DNA from: JAIBJN01 sp963784175
GTDB lineage: Bacteria > Actinomycetota > Thermoleophilia > Gaiellales > Gaiellaceae
Length of the DNA: 64,000 nucleotides
Assembly: GCA_963784175.1 (NCBI GenBank)
Contig: CAWAQJ010000013.1
Span: forward strand, 62,001-126,000
Direction of reading: 5' to 3'
Below are positions 50,006 through 58,774 of this stretch, one piece after another. The notes below the pieces were generated by a model that saw only the letters and a list, made by a program, of their open reading frames with translations, was not told where the DNA came from and searched no databases. Position 1 is the first letter of the stretch. Every line of letters starts with the position of its first letter. The position numbers were made by a program, and so were the translations under genes.

Positions 50006-50070
50006 TGTCATTCGTCCCGGTACGTCGGCCGAGCCAGAAAGGCTCATCAGCGGATTCTGAGGAGGTCCTG

Positions 50071-51411
50071 ATGCCGAGCCCACGCAGACTGTTCCGCCTA
50101 CTTCCAAGTGTTCTTGTCCTGCTCGCCATGGTCGCCCTGCTGCTCGTCGGCTGCGGCGGTGACGGCGACGAGGCGTCGGACGCGGACGCGGCCGGAACCG
50201 GCGGCGGCAGCGAGAGCGCAGAACCGGTCACCCTGTCGGTCGGCCTGTTCGGCACGTTCGGCTACAAGGAAGCCGGCCTGTACGACGAGTACATGGAGCT
50301 GAACCCGCACGTCACGATCGAGGAGACCAGCATCGAGTTCGAGCAGGACTACTACCAGGCGCTGCAAACACATCTGGCCGGCGGTGCCGGTCTTTCCGAC
50401 ATTCAGGGCATCGAGGTCGCGCGCATCGCCGAGGTGACGCAGAACCAGGCCGACAAGTGGGTCGACCTGAACGAGTTCGGCGCCGAGGACCTTGCCGACA
50501 CCTTCTTCCCCTGGAAGTGGGAGGCGGGTCGCACGGCCGACGGAGCGACGCTCGGCCTCGGGACGGACACCGGCCCGCAGGCGATCTGCTACCGCACCGA
50601 CCTCTTCGAGCAGGCGGGCCTGCCGACCGACCGCGACGAGCTGTCGGCCCTCTGGGAGGACTGGGACGACTTCATCGCGAGCGGCGAGCAGTACATGGCC
50701 AACGCGCCCAAGGGCTCGTCGTTCATCGACAGCGCCTCGGGCCTCTACAACGCGATCATCGGCCAGTCCGAGCTGCAGTACTACGACGAGGCAGGCGAAC
50801 CGATCTACGACTCGAACCCGGTCGTCAAGGACGCCTATGACATCTCCGTCACGGCGATCCAGGCCGGCCTGACGGCGAAGCTCGAGCAGTTCGACCAGGC
50901 CTGGAACCAGGCGTTCGCCAACGGCGCCTTCGCCACCATCTCCTGTCCCGCATGGATGATCGGCTACATCAAGGGCCAGGCCGGCGATGGCGGCGCAGGC
51001 AAGTGGGACGTCGCCAGCATCCCCGGCGACGGCGGCAACTGGGGCGGCTCCTACCTTTCCATCCCGGCCGCCAGCGAGAACCAGGAGGAGGCGTACAAGC
51101 TGGCCCAGTGGCTGACCGCCCCCGAGCAGCAGGTCAAGATGTGGACGAACGGGCAGCACTTCCCGTCCAGCTCGGTCGCCGCGGCGGACGGCTCCGTGGC
51201 GGCGGCGTCCGACGACTACTTCTCGGGCGCTCCGATCGGCGAGATCTTCAAGGAGTCCGCCGACGACCTCCCGATCGCCCACCTCGGCCCGAAGGACGGC
51301 GTCGTCAAGGACTCGATCTCCCAGGCGCTCAACCGCGTCGACCAGCAGGGTGAGGACCCCGAAGCGTCGTGGGAGCAGGCCATGGAAGAGATCGCGAACG
51401 CGATCCAGTGA
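50071..51411 (+). CDS. Sugar ABC transporter substrate-binding lipoprotein
   Basis: A 446-aa lipoprotein, ATG 50071 with GGAGGT six bases upstream. Lipobox LLVGC gives Cys28. The mature part is a family 1 extracellular solute-binding fold: VTLSVGLFGTFGYKEAGLYDE, YYQALQTHLAGGAGLSDIQGIE, LGTDTGPQAICYRTDLFEQAGL, GAFATISCPAWMIGYIKG and AASENQEEAYKLAQWLTAPEQQ. It should capture an oligosaccharide outside the cell for the two permeases downstream. The long strong hairpin that follows may protect its transcript. Confidence 0.9.
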   Translation: MPSPRRLFRLLPSVLVLLAMVALLLVGCGGDGDEASDADAAGTGGGSESAEPVTLSVGLFGTFGYKEAGLYDEYMELNPHVTIEETSIEFEQDYYQALQTHLAGGAGLSDIQGIEVARIAEVTQNQADKWVDLNEFGAEDLADTFFPWKWEAGRTADGATLGLGTDTGPQAICYRTDLFEQAGLPTDRDELSALWEDWDDFIASGEQYMANAPKGSSFIDSASGLYNAIIGQSELQYYDEAGEPIYDSNPVVKDAYDISVTAIQAGLTAKLEQFDQAWNQAFANGAFATISCPAWMIGYIKGQAGDGGAGKWDVASIPGDGGNWGGSYLSIPAASENQEEAYKLAQWLTAPEQQVKMWTNGQHFPSSSVAAADGSVAAASDDYFSGAPIGEIFKESADDLPIAHLGPKDGVVKDSISQALNRVDQQGEDPEASWEQAMEEIANAIQ

Positions 51412-51446
51412 TCCGGACGGCGTCCTCGTAGCATCATCTCCTCAAG

Positions 51447-51483
51447 CGCCGGCGGCTCCGTATCCCTTGCGGAGCCGCCGGCG
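51447..51483 (+). terminator. Long hairpin between binding-protein and permease genes
   Basis: CGCCGGCGGCTCCG (51447-51460) pairs perfectly over 14 bp with CGGAGCCGCCGGCG (51470-51483); loop 9 bases. No T run follows, so it is more likely an mRNA-stability or partial-termination element. Such structures after malE-like genes favour higher binding-protein levels. Confidence 0.65.
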
Positions 51484-51484
51484 G

Positions 51485-51524
51485 CCCCCGCGACCATGAG
51501 GCTCCCCCCGCGACCATGAGGCTC
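51485..51524 (+). repeat. Perfect 20-bp tandem duplication over the permease start codon
   Basis: The 20 bases at 51485-51504, containing CCCCGCGACCATGAGGCTC, are repeated exactly at 51505-51524. Each copy carries an ATG. The first opens a 7-codon peptide (MRLPPRP) whose stop TGA overlaps the second ATG, the real permease start. Confidence 0.85.
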
Positions 51525-52535
51525 AAGGCACAGATGGCGGCAACGGACCAGGCCGGCTCGCTCGCGGCCGAGGCTCCGAGAGGCCCGCGGCCGCGCAGCG
51601 CCTGGCGCACGCGGCTGACGAAGCTCGACACGAAGGTCTCGCCGTACCTCTACATCTCGCCGTTCTTCCTGCTCTTCGCCGGCTTCGGGCTGTTCCCGCT
51701 CGCCTACACGGCGTGGATCTCGCTGTTCAGCGTGAACCTCCAGAACGTGGACGAGCGGACCTGGGTCGGCTTTGACAACTACACCCGGCTGTTTCACGAC
51801 GACCAGTTCTGGAACGCGGTCCAGAACACGATCACGATCGGGCTCATCTCGACCGTGCCCCAGCTCCTGATCGCGCTCGGGCTCGCCCACCTGCTCCACT
51901 GCAAGCTTCGCGGCTCGACGTTCTTCCGCGTCTCGTTGCTGATTCCCTACGCGACGTCGGTGGCTGCGGCGACGATCGTCTTCGCGATGCTCTTCGGCCG
52001 GGACTTCGGCCTTATCAACTGGTTCCTCGGGGTCTTCGGCGTCGACAACATCGACTGGGAGAACGGCAAGTGGTCGTCGCAGATCGCCATCTCCACGATC
52101 GTCACCTGGAGGTGGACGGGCTACAACGCGCTCATCTACCTGGCCGCCATGCAGGCGATCCCGAAGGATCTCTACGAGGCGGCCGAGGTCGACGGCGCGA
52201 GCCGCTGGCAGCAGCTGCGCCACGTGACGATCCCCGGCATCAAGCCGACGATCATCTTCACGGTCATCATCTCGACGATCGGCGCGACGCAGCTCTTCGG
52301 CGAGCCGCTGCTCTTCGGCGGCGCCGGCGGCTATCGGGGCGGCGCCGACCACCAGTACCAGACGCTCGGACTGCTCCTCTACGAGCAGGGCTGGTTCAAC
52401 TTCCAGCTCGGCCGGGCCGCGGCGACGGCCTGGACGATGTTCCTGATCATCATGGTCGCGGTCGCCGTGAACGCGCTCCTGGCCTCGAAGGGCCGCAGCG
52501 TCTTCACGATCGGCCGGCGCAGGAGGGCGGCGTGA
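51516..52535 (+). CDS. Sugar ABC transporter permease (MalF-like)
   Basis: A 339-aa membrane protein with about six helices from residue 45. The ABC permease loop is EAAEVDGASRWQQLRHVTIPGIKP, the EAA motif that docks on the ATPase. Other landmarks: SPFFLLFAGFGLFPLAYTAW and VDERTWVGFDNYTRLFHDDQ. Start ATG 51516, the second copy in a tandem repeat; the ribosome-binding site is unclear, and translation may be coupled to the tiny upstream peptide. Stop overlaps the next start (GTGA). No ATPase gene is in the locus, so a shared ATPase such as MsiK, known in actinobacteria, is probably used. Confidence 0.92.
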   Translation: MRLKAQMAATDQAGSLAAEAPRGPRPRSAWRTRLTKLDTKVSPYLYISPFFLLFAGFGLFPLAYTAWISLFSVNLQNVDERTWVGFDNYTRLFHDDQFWNAVQNTITIGLISTVPQLLIALGLAHLLHCKLRGSTFFRVSLLIPYATSVAAATIVFAMLFGRDFGLINWFLGVFGVDNIDWENGKWSSQIAISTIVTWRWTGYNALIYLAAMQAIPKDLYEAAEVDGASRWQQLRHVTIPGIKPTIIFTVIISTIGATQLFGEPLLFGGAGGYRGGADHQYQTLGLLLYEQGWFNFQLGRAAATAWTMFLIIMVAVAVNALLASKGRSVFTIGRRRRAA

Positions 52536-53413
52536 CCACGGCGCCCGCACCCGCGCCCACGGTCGCCCGCAAGAGGTTCGAGCTGAAGCGCGTCGGCGAC
52601 CGCCGCGCGGGGCCGTTCACGTACGCGGCCCTGATCGTGACCACGATTCTCGCGGTCATTCCGCTCTACTGGACGGTCGTGGCGGCGTCCCGCACGAACG
52701 CGGACATCGCCAAGACGCCCCCGCCGCTCACGCCGGGCGACAACCTCTGGTCCAACATCCGTTCGGCGCTCGACCAGGTCGACATGGTCAAGGCGCTGCT
52801 CAACTCGCTCGTCGTGTCGGGCTCGATCGCCCTCGGCACGGTCTTCTTCTGCACGCTCGCCGGGTTCGCGTTCGCCAAGCTGCGCTTCCGCGGGAGCAAC
52901 GCGCTTCTCGTGATCATCCTTGCGACGATCATGGTGCCGGCCCAGCTCGGCGTCGTCCCGCTCTTCATCCTCATCGCGGAGATCGGCTGGGTGAACCAGC
53001 TCCAGGCGGTCATCCTCCCGACCCTGGTGAGCGCCTTCGGCGTCGTCTTCATGCGCCAGTACCTGATCCGGGCGCTGCCGACGGAGATCATCGAGGCCGC
53101 GGTCGTCGACGGCGCCTCGACGTTTCGCATCTTCTGGTCGATCGTCCTGCCCGCCGCCCGGCCGGCCATGGCGGTGCTGGGGATGCTCACGTTCCTGATG
53201 GCCTGGAACGACTTCTTCTGGCCGATCATCGCCCTCTCGAGCCAGAACCCGACCGTGCAGGTCGCGCTCAACAGCCTCGGGCAGGGCTACGTCCCCGACC
53301 GCTCGATCATTCTCGCGGGCACCCTCGTCGGCACCGTTCCCGTGCTGATCGTCTTCGCCCTGCTCGGCAAGCACATCGTCGGCGGGATCATGGAAGGGGC
53401 GGTGAAGGGATGA
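52532..53413 (+). CDS. Sugar ABC transporter permease (MalG-like)
   Basis: A 293-aa membrane protein, GTG start coupled to the upstream permease. Six helices, with MVPAQLGVVPLFILIAEIGW and the EAA motif EIIEAAVVDGASTFRIFWSIVLP. The C-terminal GKHIVGGIMEGAVKG is the usual end of this family. It forms the channel with the MalF-like protein. Its stop overlaps the ATG of the beta-glucosidase (ATGA), so uptake and hydrolysis are made together. Confidence 0.93.
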   Translation: MTTAPAPAPTVARKRFELKRVGDRRAGPFTYAALIVTTILAVIPLYWTVVAASRTNADIAKTPPPLTPGDNLWSNIRSALDQVDMVKALLNSLVVSGSIALGTVFFCTLAGFAFAKLRFRGSNALLVIILATIMVPAQLGVVPLFILIAEIGWVNQLQAVILPTLVSAFGVVFMRQYLIRALPTEIIEAAVVDGASTFRIFWSIVLPAARPAMAVLGMLTFLMAWNDFFWPIIALSSQNPTVQVALNSLGQGYVPDRSIILAGTLVGTVPVLIVFALLGKHIVGGIMEGAVKG

Positions 53414-54723
53414 GCACTTCCTTCCCTGCGGGGTTCGTGTGGGGCGCCGCCACGGCCTCGTACCAGGTCGAGGGCGCGAGCGACGAGGACGGCAAGGGCC
53501 CGAGCATCTGGGACCGCTTCTCGCATACGCCGGGACGCGTCACGAACGGCGAGACGGGCGACGTGGCCTGCGATCACTACCACCGCTACCGCGAGGACGT
53601 GGCGCTCATGGCCGAGCTGGGCCTCGGCGCCTATCGCTTTTCGATCGCCTGGTCGCGCGTGCTCCCGGAGGGCACCGGCCGGGTCAACGAGGCCGGCCTG
53701 GACTTCTACGACCGCCTCGTCGACGAGCTGCTCGCGCACGGGATCGAGCCGTACGCGACGCTCTACCACTGGGATCTCCCGCAGGCGCTCGAGGATGCCG
53801 GCGGCTGGCCCGAGCGCTCCATCGTCGAGGCGTTCGCCGAGTACGCGACCGTAGTCGCCGCCCGGCTCGGCGACCGCGTCCGGCACATCGCGACGATGAA
53901 CGAGCCCTACGTCGTCGCGGACCACGGGTACCGGATCGGGACGCACGCTCCCGGCCGCGTGGATCAGGACGCCGCGCTCGCCGCGTCACACCACCTGCTG
54001 GTCGCCCACGGCCGGGCCGTGCAGGCGATCCGCGCGACTGCTCCGGACGTGGAGGTCGGCATCGTCCTCAACTTCCACCCGGCGCACCCGGCCACCCCGC
54101 ACCCGCTCGACCAGGAGGCGGCGATGCGGGCCCACGACCAGGTGAACCGCTGGTTCCTCGACCCGGTGGCCGGCCGCGGCTACCCGGAGGACACCGTGCA
54201 CGCCTGGGGCTGGCGGCGTGACGAGGTGCTCGACGGCGACCTGGAGCTGATCGCGACGCCGATCGACTTCCTCGGCGTGAACTACTACTGCCGCCACGTC
54301 TTCCGCTCGCCGGTCCTGCCGCCGCTCCCGCCGGGCCCGCCGGAGGAGCTGACGGAGATGGGCTGGGAGGTCTACCCCGAGGGGCTGGTCGAGGTGCTCG
54401 AGTTTGTCGCCTCGCGCACGGGAGACCTGCCCCTGTACGTGACCGAGAACGGCGCCGCCTACCCGCTCAACGGCGACCCCACGAGCGATCCCGAGCGCGT
54501 GAGCTTCCTCCAGCGCCACTTCGCCGCTGCGCATGCCGCCCTCCAGGCCGGGATCCCGCTCCGCGGCTACTTCGTCTGGTCGCTGCTCGACAACTTCGAG
54601 TGGGCCCACGGCTACGGGCACCGCTTCGGGATCGTCCACGTCGACTTCTCGACGCTCGAGCGCCGCGTGCGCGACAGCGGGCGGTTCCTCGCGACGGTCG
54701 CGCGCGAAGGCCGACTACCGTAG
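53410..54723 (+). CDS. GH1 beta-glucosidase
   Basis: A 437-aa cytoplasmic glycosidase. GH1 signatures in order: FVWGAATASYQVEGASDEDG at the N-terminus, YRFSIAWSRVLPEG, TLYHWDLPQALEDAGGW, acid/base Glu165 in TMNEPYVVADHG, FLGVNYYCRHVF, nucleophile Glu346 in YVTENGAAY, and WSLLDNFEWAHGYGHRFGIV at the glycone site. All catalytic residues are present. The length is typical. Together with the binding protein and permeases it would import and cleave beta-linked gluco-oligosaccharides (cellobiose-like), under the LacI regulator. Confidence 0.95.
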   Translation: MSTSFPAGFVWGAATASYQVEGASDEDGKGPSIWDRFSHTPGRVTNGETGDVACDHYHRYREDVALMAELGLGAYRFSIAWSRVLPEGTGRVNEAGLDFYDRLVDELLAHGIEPYATLYHWDLPQALEDAGGWPERSIVEAFAEYATVVAARLGDRVRHIATMNEPYVVADHGYRIGTHAPGRVDQDAALAASHHLLVAHGRAVQAIRATAPDVEVGIVLNFHPAHPATPHPLDQEAAMRAHDQVNRWFLDPVAGRGYPEDTVHAWGWRRDEVLDGDLELIATPIDFLGVNYYCRHVFRSPVLPPLPPGPPEELTEMGWEVYPEGLVEVLEFVASRTGDLPLYVTENGAAYPLNGDPTSDPERVSFLQRHFAAAHAALQAGIPLRGYFVWSLLDNFEWAHGYGHRFGIVHVDFSTLERRVRDSGRFLATVAREGRLP

Positions 54724-54750
54724 GCGCGAGCCCACGAGAGGAGGCCGGCG

Positions 54751-55089
54751 ATGCACACGCACATTCGGGCGGGCGAGCTACAGCCCAGCCCGGGAGGGAC
54801 GATCACGTTCGAGGGCGAGCCGCATGCCTCCGGCGTGTCGTTCTTCCTCGTCAACAGCCGGCCCGGCGGCGGGCCGGACCTGCACCGGCACCCCTACTCG
54901 GAGACCTGGATCGTCCGCGGCGGGCGGGCGTTGTTCACCGCGGACGGGGAGGAGCTCGAGGCCGGGCCCGGCGACATCATCGTCGTCTCCACCGACACGC
55001 CGCACAAGTTCAAGAGCCTCGGTCCCGAGCGCCTCGACATCATTTGCATCCACGACTCGCCCAAGATGATCCAGGAGAACCTGGAGTAG
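54751..55089 (+). CDS. Small cupin-domain protein
   Basis: A 112-aa single cupin barrel starting at ATG 54751 with GGAGG upstream. Cupin motif 1 is GGGPDLHRHPYSETWIVRGG (two His, one Glu) and motif 2 is EAGPGDIIVVSTDTPHKFKSLG (His). These ligands would bind one metal ion. It follows the beta-glucosidase by 27 bases and may belong to that operon, but cupins of this type occur with many pathways, so a role is not claimed. Confidence 0.8.
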   Translation: MHTHIRAGELQPSPGGTITFEGEPHASGVSFFLVNSRPGGGPDLHRHPYSETWIVRGGRALFTADGEELEAGPGDIIVVSTDTPHKFKSLGPERLDIICIHDSPKMIQENLE

Positions 55090-55093
55090 TCCG

Positions 55094-55624
55094 TCAAGGG
55101 TGCGAGTAGACGAGGACGACGATCCCGCTCTCGAACCGGGATGTGTCGACGAGCTTCAGGCTGGTGAGGTCGAGCCCGTCGAACAGGCGGTCGCCCTTGC
55201 CGACGACGACCGGGAAGACCCAGAAGTGGAACTCGTCCACGAGCTGGTTCTCGACCAGGGCCTTGTCGAGCTCCCCGGTGCCGTACTTGATGATGTCGCC
55301 GCCGTCTTGGTCCTTGAGCGCTGCGACCGCTTTGGCAACGTCCCCCTCGATGAGGCTCGCGTTCCAGGTCGTCTCGGTCAGCGTTCGCGAGGCGACGTGC
55401 TTCGGCATGGAGTTGATCTTGTCCGCGTACTCGCCCGGCCTTCCGGGCCACGCTGCCGCGAAGCCCTCGTACGTGTCCCGTCCGAGCAGCAGCGCGTCCG
55501 CCGGGTCGAGCAGCTTCCCGGCGTAGGCCGTGTGCTCATCGTCCCAGTAGGGCGGGCTCCAGTCCTGCGGCCTCGAGATGACGCCGTCGAGCGTCATGAA
55601 CGTCGACTCCACCAGCTTTCTCAC
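55094..55624 (-). CDS. RibD C-terminal/dihydrofolate-reductase-fold protein
   Basis: A 176-aa protein of the dihydrofolate-reductase-like RibD C-terminal family, common in actinobacteria: MRKLVESTFMTLDGVISRPQ, ADALLLGRDTYEGFAAAWPG, NSMPKHVASRTLTETTWNAS, and VDEFHFWVFPVVVGKGDRLF. The family binds NAD(P)H; the natural substrate is unknown. It is convergent with the cupin gene and has its start at ATG 55624. Confidence 0.85.
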   Translation of the reverse strand: MRKLVESTFMTLDGVISRPQDWSPPYWDDEHTAYAGKLLDPADALLLGRDTYEGFAAAWPGRPGEYADKINSMPKHVASRTLTETTWNASLIEGDVAKAVAALKDQDGGDIIKYGTGELDKALVENQLVDEFHFWVFPVVVGKGDRLFDGLDLTSLKLVDTSRFESGIVVLVYSHP

Positions 55625-55690
55625 AGCACTCTCCTTTCGCGCTTAGGTCGGTAGTCATAGCGACCCGCGCGAGCGGGCGAACTCATCGCC

Positions 55691-56086
55691 TCAGCCGGCG
55701 GGCGTCCTGGGCGCGTACCGGTGGTGGAGCATCAGGGCGTTGCCGTCCGGGTCCTTGAAGAACGCCATGTGGCAGACGCCCGAGTCGAGGATGTCGCCGT
55801 GGAACTCGACGCCGCGCGACTCGAGCTCGGCGCGCGCCGACGCGACGTCCTCCACCTGGAGGGCGATCGGGTGGTTGTCGGTCTGATAGGTCATGCCGAA
55901 CGCCTCGGACTCGAGAATCTGGAGCGTGAGGTTGCCCGTCTCGAACTCGACGCCGGGCGACTTCCCGTACGTGACCGTGTGCGGCAGGCCGAGAACCGTC
56001 CCGTAGAACTCGATCGCCGCCTCGATGTCCTTCGTCGCGATCGAGACGAAGTCGACCCCTGTGATCAGCGGTGTCGTCGTGGCCAT
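55691..56086 (-). CDS. VOC-family (glyoxalase-like) protein
   Basis: A 131-aa protein, ATG 56086. The VOC pattern is clear: GVDFVSIATKDIEAAIEFYG, TVLGLPHTVTYGKSPGVEFE, NHPIALQVEDVASARAELES and a final MAFFKDPDGNALMLHHRYAP where the metal-binding Glu/His positions usually lie. Substrate unknown. It is divergent from the alpha/beta hydrolase gene. Confidence 0.8.
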   Translation of the reverse strand: MATTTPLITGVDFVSIATKDIEAAIEFYGTVLGLPHTVTYGKSPGVEFETGNLTLQILESEAFGMTYQTDNHPIALQVEDVASARAELESRGVEFHGDILDSGVCHMAFFKDPDGNALMLHHRYAPRTPAG

Positions 56087-56195
56087 CTGCTCGGTCGAGA
56101 AGCTATCGGTCCCGCCCGCGCGGGATGCCCGGAGCCCGGACGAGCCGCCGCGGGTAGTCTCGCTCCCGTCGCCCCCCGAACGGAAGGAATGCCCG

Positions 56196-57017
56196 ATGAG
56201 CGCAGAAGCGAGCGCCCCCGACACCATCGTCCTCATCCACGGCTTCTGGGTCACCCCGCGGAGCTGGGAGCACTGGATCACCCACTACGAGAGCAAGGGC
56301 TACCGCGTCATCGCGCCCGCCTATCCCGGGTTCGAGGTCGAGGTCGAGGCCCTCAACGAGGATCCCACTCCGATCGAGGAGCTGACGGTCCCCGGCGTCG
56401 TCGAGCACCTCGAGAAGATCGTCGGCGAGCTCGACAAGCCGCCGATCCTCATCGGCCACTCGGCCGGGGGGACGTTCGTCCAGCTTCTCCTCGACCACGG
56501 CTTCGGCGCCGTCGGCGTGGCGATCAACTCGGCGCCGACCGAGGGCGTCCGCGTGACCCCGCCGGCGCAGATCAAGTCGCTGTTTCCGGCCCTCAAGAAC
56601 CCGGCCAACCGCCATCGCGCCGTCGGTTTCACGCACGAGCAATGGCACTACGCGTTCACGAACACGTTTAGCGAGGAGGAGTCGCGGGCGTTGTACGAGC
56701 GGTACCACATCCCGGCGTCGGGCGCGATCCTGTTCGGCATCGTGCTCGCCAACTTCCAGCCCGGCCACCAGTCCTCCTGGGTCGACTACTCCAACGACGA
56801 CCGTGCGCCGCTGCTCTTCATCTCGGGGAGCGAGGACCACCTCATGCCGCCCAAGGTGCAGCAGTCGAACGCGAAGCACTACAAGTCGGACACGGTCACC
56901 GAGGTGAAGGAGTACGACGGCTACGCGCATCTCCTGCCCGCCCAGGAGGGTTGGGAGGCGATCGCCGACTACGCGCTCGAGTGGGCCGAGGCGCACGTGG
57001 TCGCGCAGACCGTGTGA
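56196..57017 (+). CDS. Alpha/beta hydrolase
   Basis: A 273-aa cytoplasmic hydrolase, ATG 56196 with GGAAGGA upstream. The oxyanion region is VLIHGFWVTPRSWEHW, the nucleophile Ser89 is in ILIGHSAGGTFVQLLL, the acid is probably in LLFISGSEDHLMPP, and the catalytic His in EYDGYAHLLPAQEGWE. The complete triad is visible. Esterase, lipase or haloalkane-type activity cannot be separated. The stop overlaps the start of the metallo-hydrolase gene. Confidence 0.88.
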   Translation: MSAEASAPDTIVLIHGFWVTPRSWEHWITHYESKGYRVIAPAYPGFEVEVEALNEDPTPIEELTVPGVVEHLEKIVGELDKPPILIGHSAGGTFVQLLLDHGFGAVGVAINSAPTEGVRVTPPAQIKSLFPALKNPANRHRAVGFTHEQWHYAFTNTFSEEESRALYERYHIPASGAILFGIVLANFQPGHQSSWVDYSNDDRAPLLFISGSEDHLMPPKVQQSNAKHYKSDTVTEVKEYDGYAHLLPAQEGWEAIADYALEWAEAHVVAQTV

Positions 57018-57802
57018 GCACGGCACGCATCACCCACATAGGCGGGCCGACGACCCTGATCGAGGTCGAAGGCTGGCGGTTGCTCACGGACCCGACCTTC
57101 GACCCGCCCGGCGGGCAGTACGGCTTCGGCTGGGGCTCGAACTCGCGCAAGCTCACGGGGCCCGCGATCGCGGCGGCCGACGTGGGGCCCATCGACGCCG
57201 TGCTCCTCAGCCACGACCACCATGGCGACAACCTCGACGCCGCCGGCCGCGCGCTGCTGCCCGTCGCCGGCGCCGTCGTCACCACTACGTCGGGAGCGGA
57301 GCGTCTCGGCGGCGACGCCCAGGGTCTCGGGCCCTGGCAGGTCACGCGGCTGGAGGCGCCCGACCGACCGGCGATCGAGATCACGGCCACGCCTTGCCGG
57401 CACGGGCCGCCGCTCAGCCGCCCGGTCGCCGGCGACGTGATCGGCTTCGCGCTCCGCTGGGACGGGCAGGAGCACGGCCTTTTCTGGGTGACGGGCGACA
57501 CGGTGCTCTACGGGGCCGTGCGGCGCGTGCCGGAGCGCCTGGACGTGGGGACCATGCTCCTCCACCTCGGCTGCGTCCGCTTCCACGTGACCGGACCTCT
57601 GCGCTACAGCATGACCGGCGAGGAGGCGGTGGAGCTCTGCCGCCTCGTCAAGCCGCGCACTGTGGTGCCCGTCCACTACGAAGGATGGAGCCACTTCCAG
57701 GAGGGACGCGAGCAGGTCGAGCGTGAGTTCGCTGCGGCGCCGGATCTGCAGGAGAGCGTTCGGTGGCTCCCGATCGGCGTCGGGACGGAACTCACGGTCT
57801 GA
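57014..57802 (+). CDS. UlaG-like metallo-beta-lactamase-fold hydrolase
   Basis: A 262-aa protein, start GTG 57014. It opens with ARITHIGGPTTLIEVEGWRLLTDPTFD, then the metal motif VLLSHDHHGDNLD (HxHxDH-like), WVTGDTVLYGAV for the bridging Asp, and VVPVHYEGWSHFQEGREQVE with a late His. This matches UlaG-type and N-acyl-PE-hydrolase-like beta-lactamase-fold enzymes. Translationally coupled to the alpha/beta hydrolase gene, so the pair may act in one pathway. Confidence 0.85.
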   Translation: MSTARITHIGGPTTLIEVEGWRLLTDPTFDPPGGQYGFGWGSNSRKLTGPAIAAADVGPIDAVLLSHDHHGDNLDAAGRALLPVAGAVVTTTSGAERLGGDAQGLGPWQVTRLEAPDRPAIEITATPCRHGPPLSRPVAGDVIGFALRWDGQEHGLFWVTGDTVLYGAVRRVPERLDVGTMLLHLGCVRFHVTGPLRYSMTGEEAVELCRLVKPRTVVPVHYEGWSHFQEGREQVEREFAAAPDLQESVRWLPIGVGTELTV

Positions 57803-57841
57803 GGCCTGCGCTCGTCCCGCGAGGGCTGTAGCGTCAGGCGC

Positions 57842-58774
57842 GTGAGCGACGCGATCGCGACCAGCCAGGACACGTCAGCCGTCGTCTCCGCCCGAGGCGT
57901 GGTCAAGCGCTACGGGCGTACTGTCGCCCTCGCGGGGCTGGACGCCGAGATCGGCCAGGGCATCACCGGGCTGCTCGGCTCGAACGGCGCGGGCAAGACG
58001 ACGTTCCTCTCTCTGATCCTGGGCCTGCGGTCGCGGGACGAAGGCGACCTGCGGGTGCTCGGCGAGGATCCCGCCTCCTCCGGTCTCCCGATGCGCGCGC
58101 ACATCGGGTACGCGCCCGAGCATCACGATCTCCCCTCAGAGCTGCCCGCCGCAGACTTCGTGCGTCACCTCGCCGAGGTCCATCTCCTTCCGCGCCGCGC
58201 CGCCGTGCAGCGCGCCAACGATGCGCTCTGGCTCGTGGGGCTCGGCGAGGAGCGTTTCCGCTCGGTGGGCGCGATGTCGACCGGGCAGCGCCAGCGCGTC
58301 AAGCTCGCCGCGGCGATCGCGCACGATCCGGAGCTCGTCCTCCTCGACGAGCCGACCGACGGCCTCGACCCCGTGCAGCGGACAGAGATGCTCGACCTCA
58401 TTCGCAGGGTAGGCACGGAGTTCGGGATGCACATCGTCATCTCGTCGCACCATCTCGAGGAGGTAGAACGGATCTGCGACGCGGTCGTCATCGTCGAGGG
58501 CGGCGTCGTCGCCCACTCGGGGACGCTCGCCGACCTCCGCCGCGGCCCGGAGGGCTTCCTGGTCGAGGTGGACGAGCGGGAAGAGGAGCTCGCCGCGCTC
58601 CTCCGCGAGCGCGGGCACGAGGTGACGCTCGAGAACGGCGTGCTCCTCTTTGCGGGCGCCGACGGCGACCATGACGCCGTGCGCGATGCCGTCGCCGACC
58701 TCGGCATCGGCCTGAGACGGCTCGCGCCGCGCGGGCGCACGCTCGAGGACGTCTACATGGGGACCGGGGTATGA
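57842..58774 (+). CDS. ABC transporter ATPase, first of two
   Basis: A 310-aa ATPase, start GTG 57842. Walker A LLGSNGAGKTTFLSLI, signature MSTGQRQRVKLAAAIA, Walker B LVLLDEPTDGLDPVQ, and the H-loop VISSHHLEEVERICD are all present. The C-terminal 80 residues are a regulatory extension as in exporter ATPases. Coupled by overlap to a permease, forming the first pair of a four-gene chain. Confidence 0.92.
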   Translation: MSDAIATSQDTSAVVSARGVVKRYGRTVALAGLDAEIGQGITGLLGSNGAGKTTFLSLILGLRSRDEGDLRVLGEDPASSGLPMRAHIGYAPEHHDLPSELPAADFVRHLAEVHLLPRRAAVQRANDALWLVGLGEERFRSVGAMSTGQRQRVKLAAAIAHDPELVLLDEPTDGLDPVQRTEMLDLIRRVGTEFGMHIVISSHHLEEVERICDAVVIVEGGVVAHSGTLADLRRGPEGFLVEVDEREEELAALLRERGHEVTLENGVLLFAGADGDHDAVRDAVADLGIGLRRLAPRGRTLEDVYMGTGV

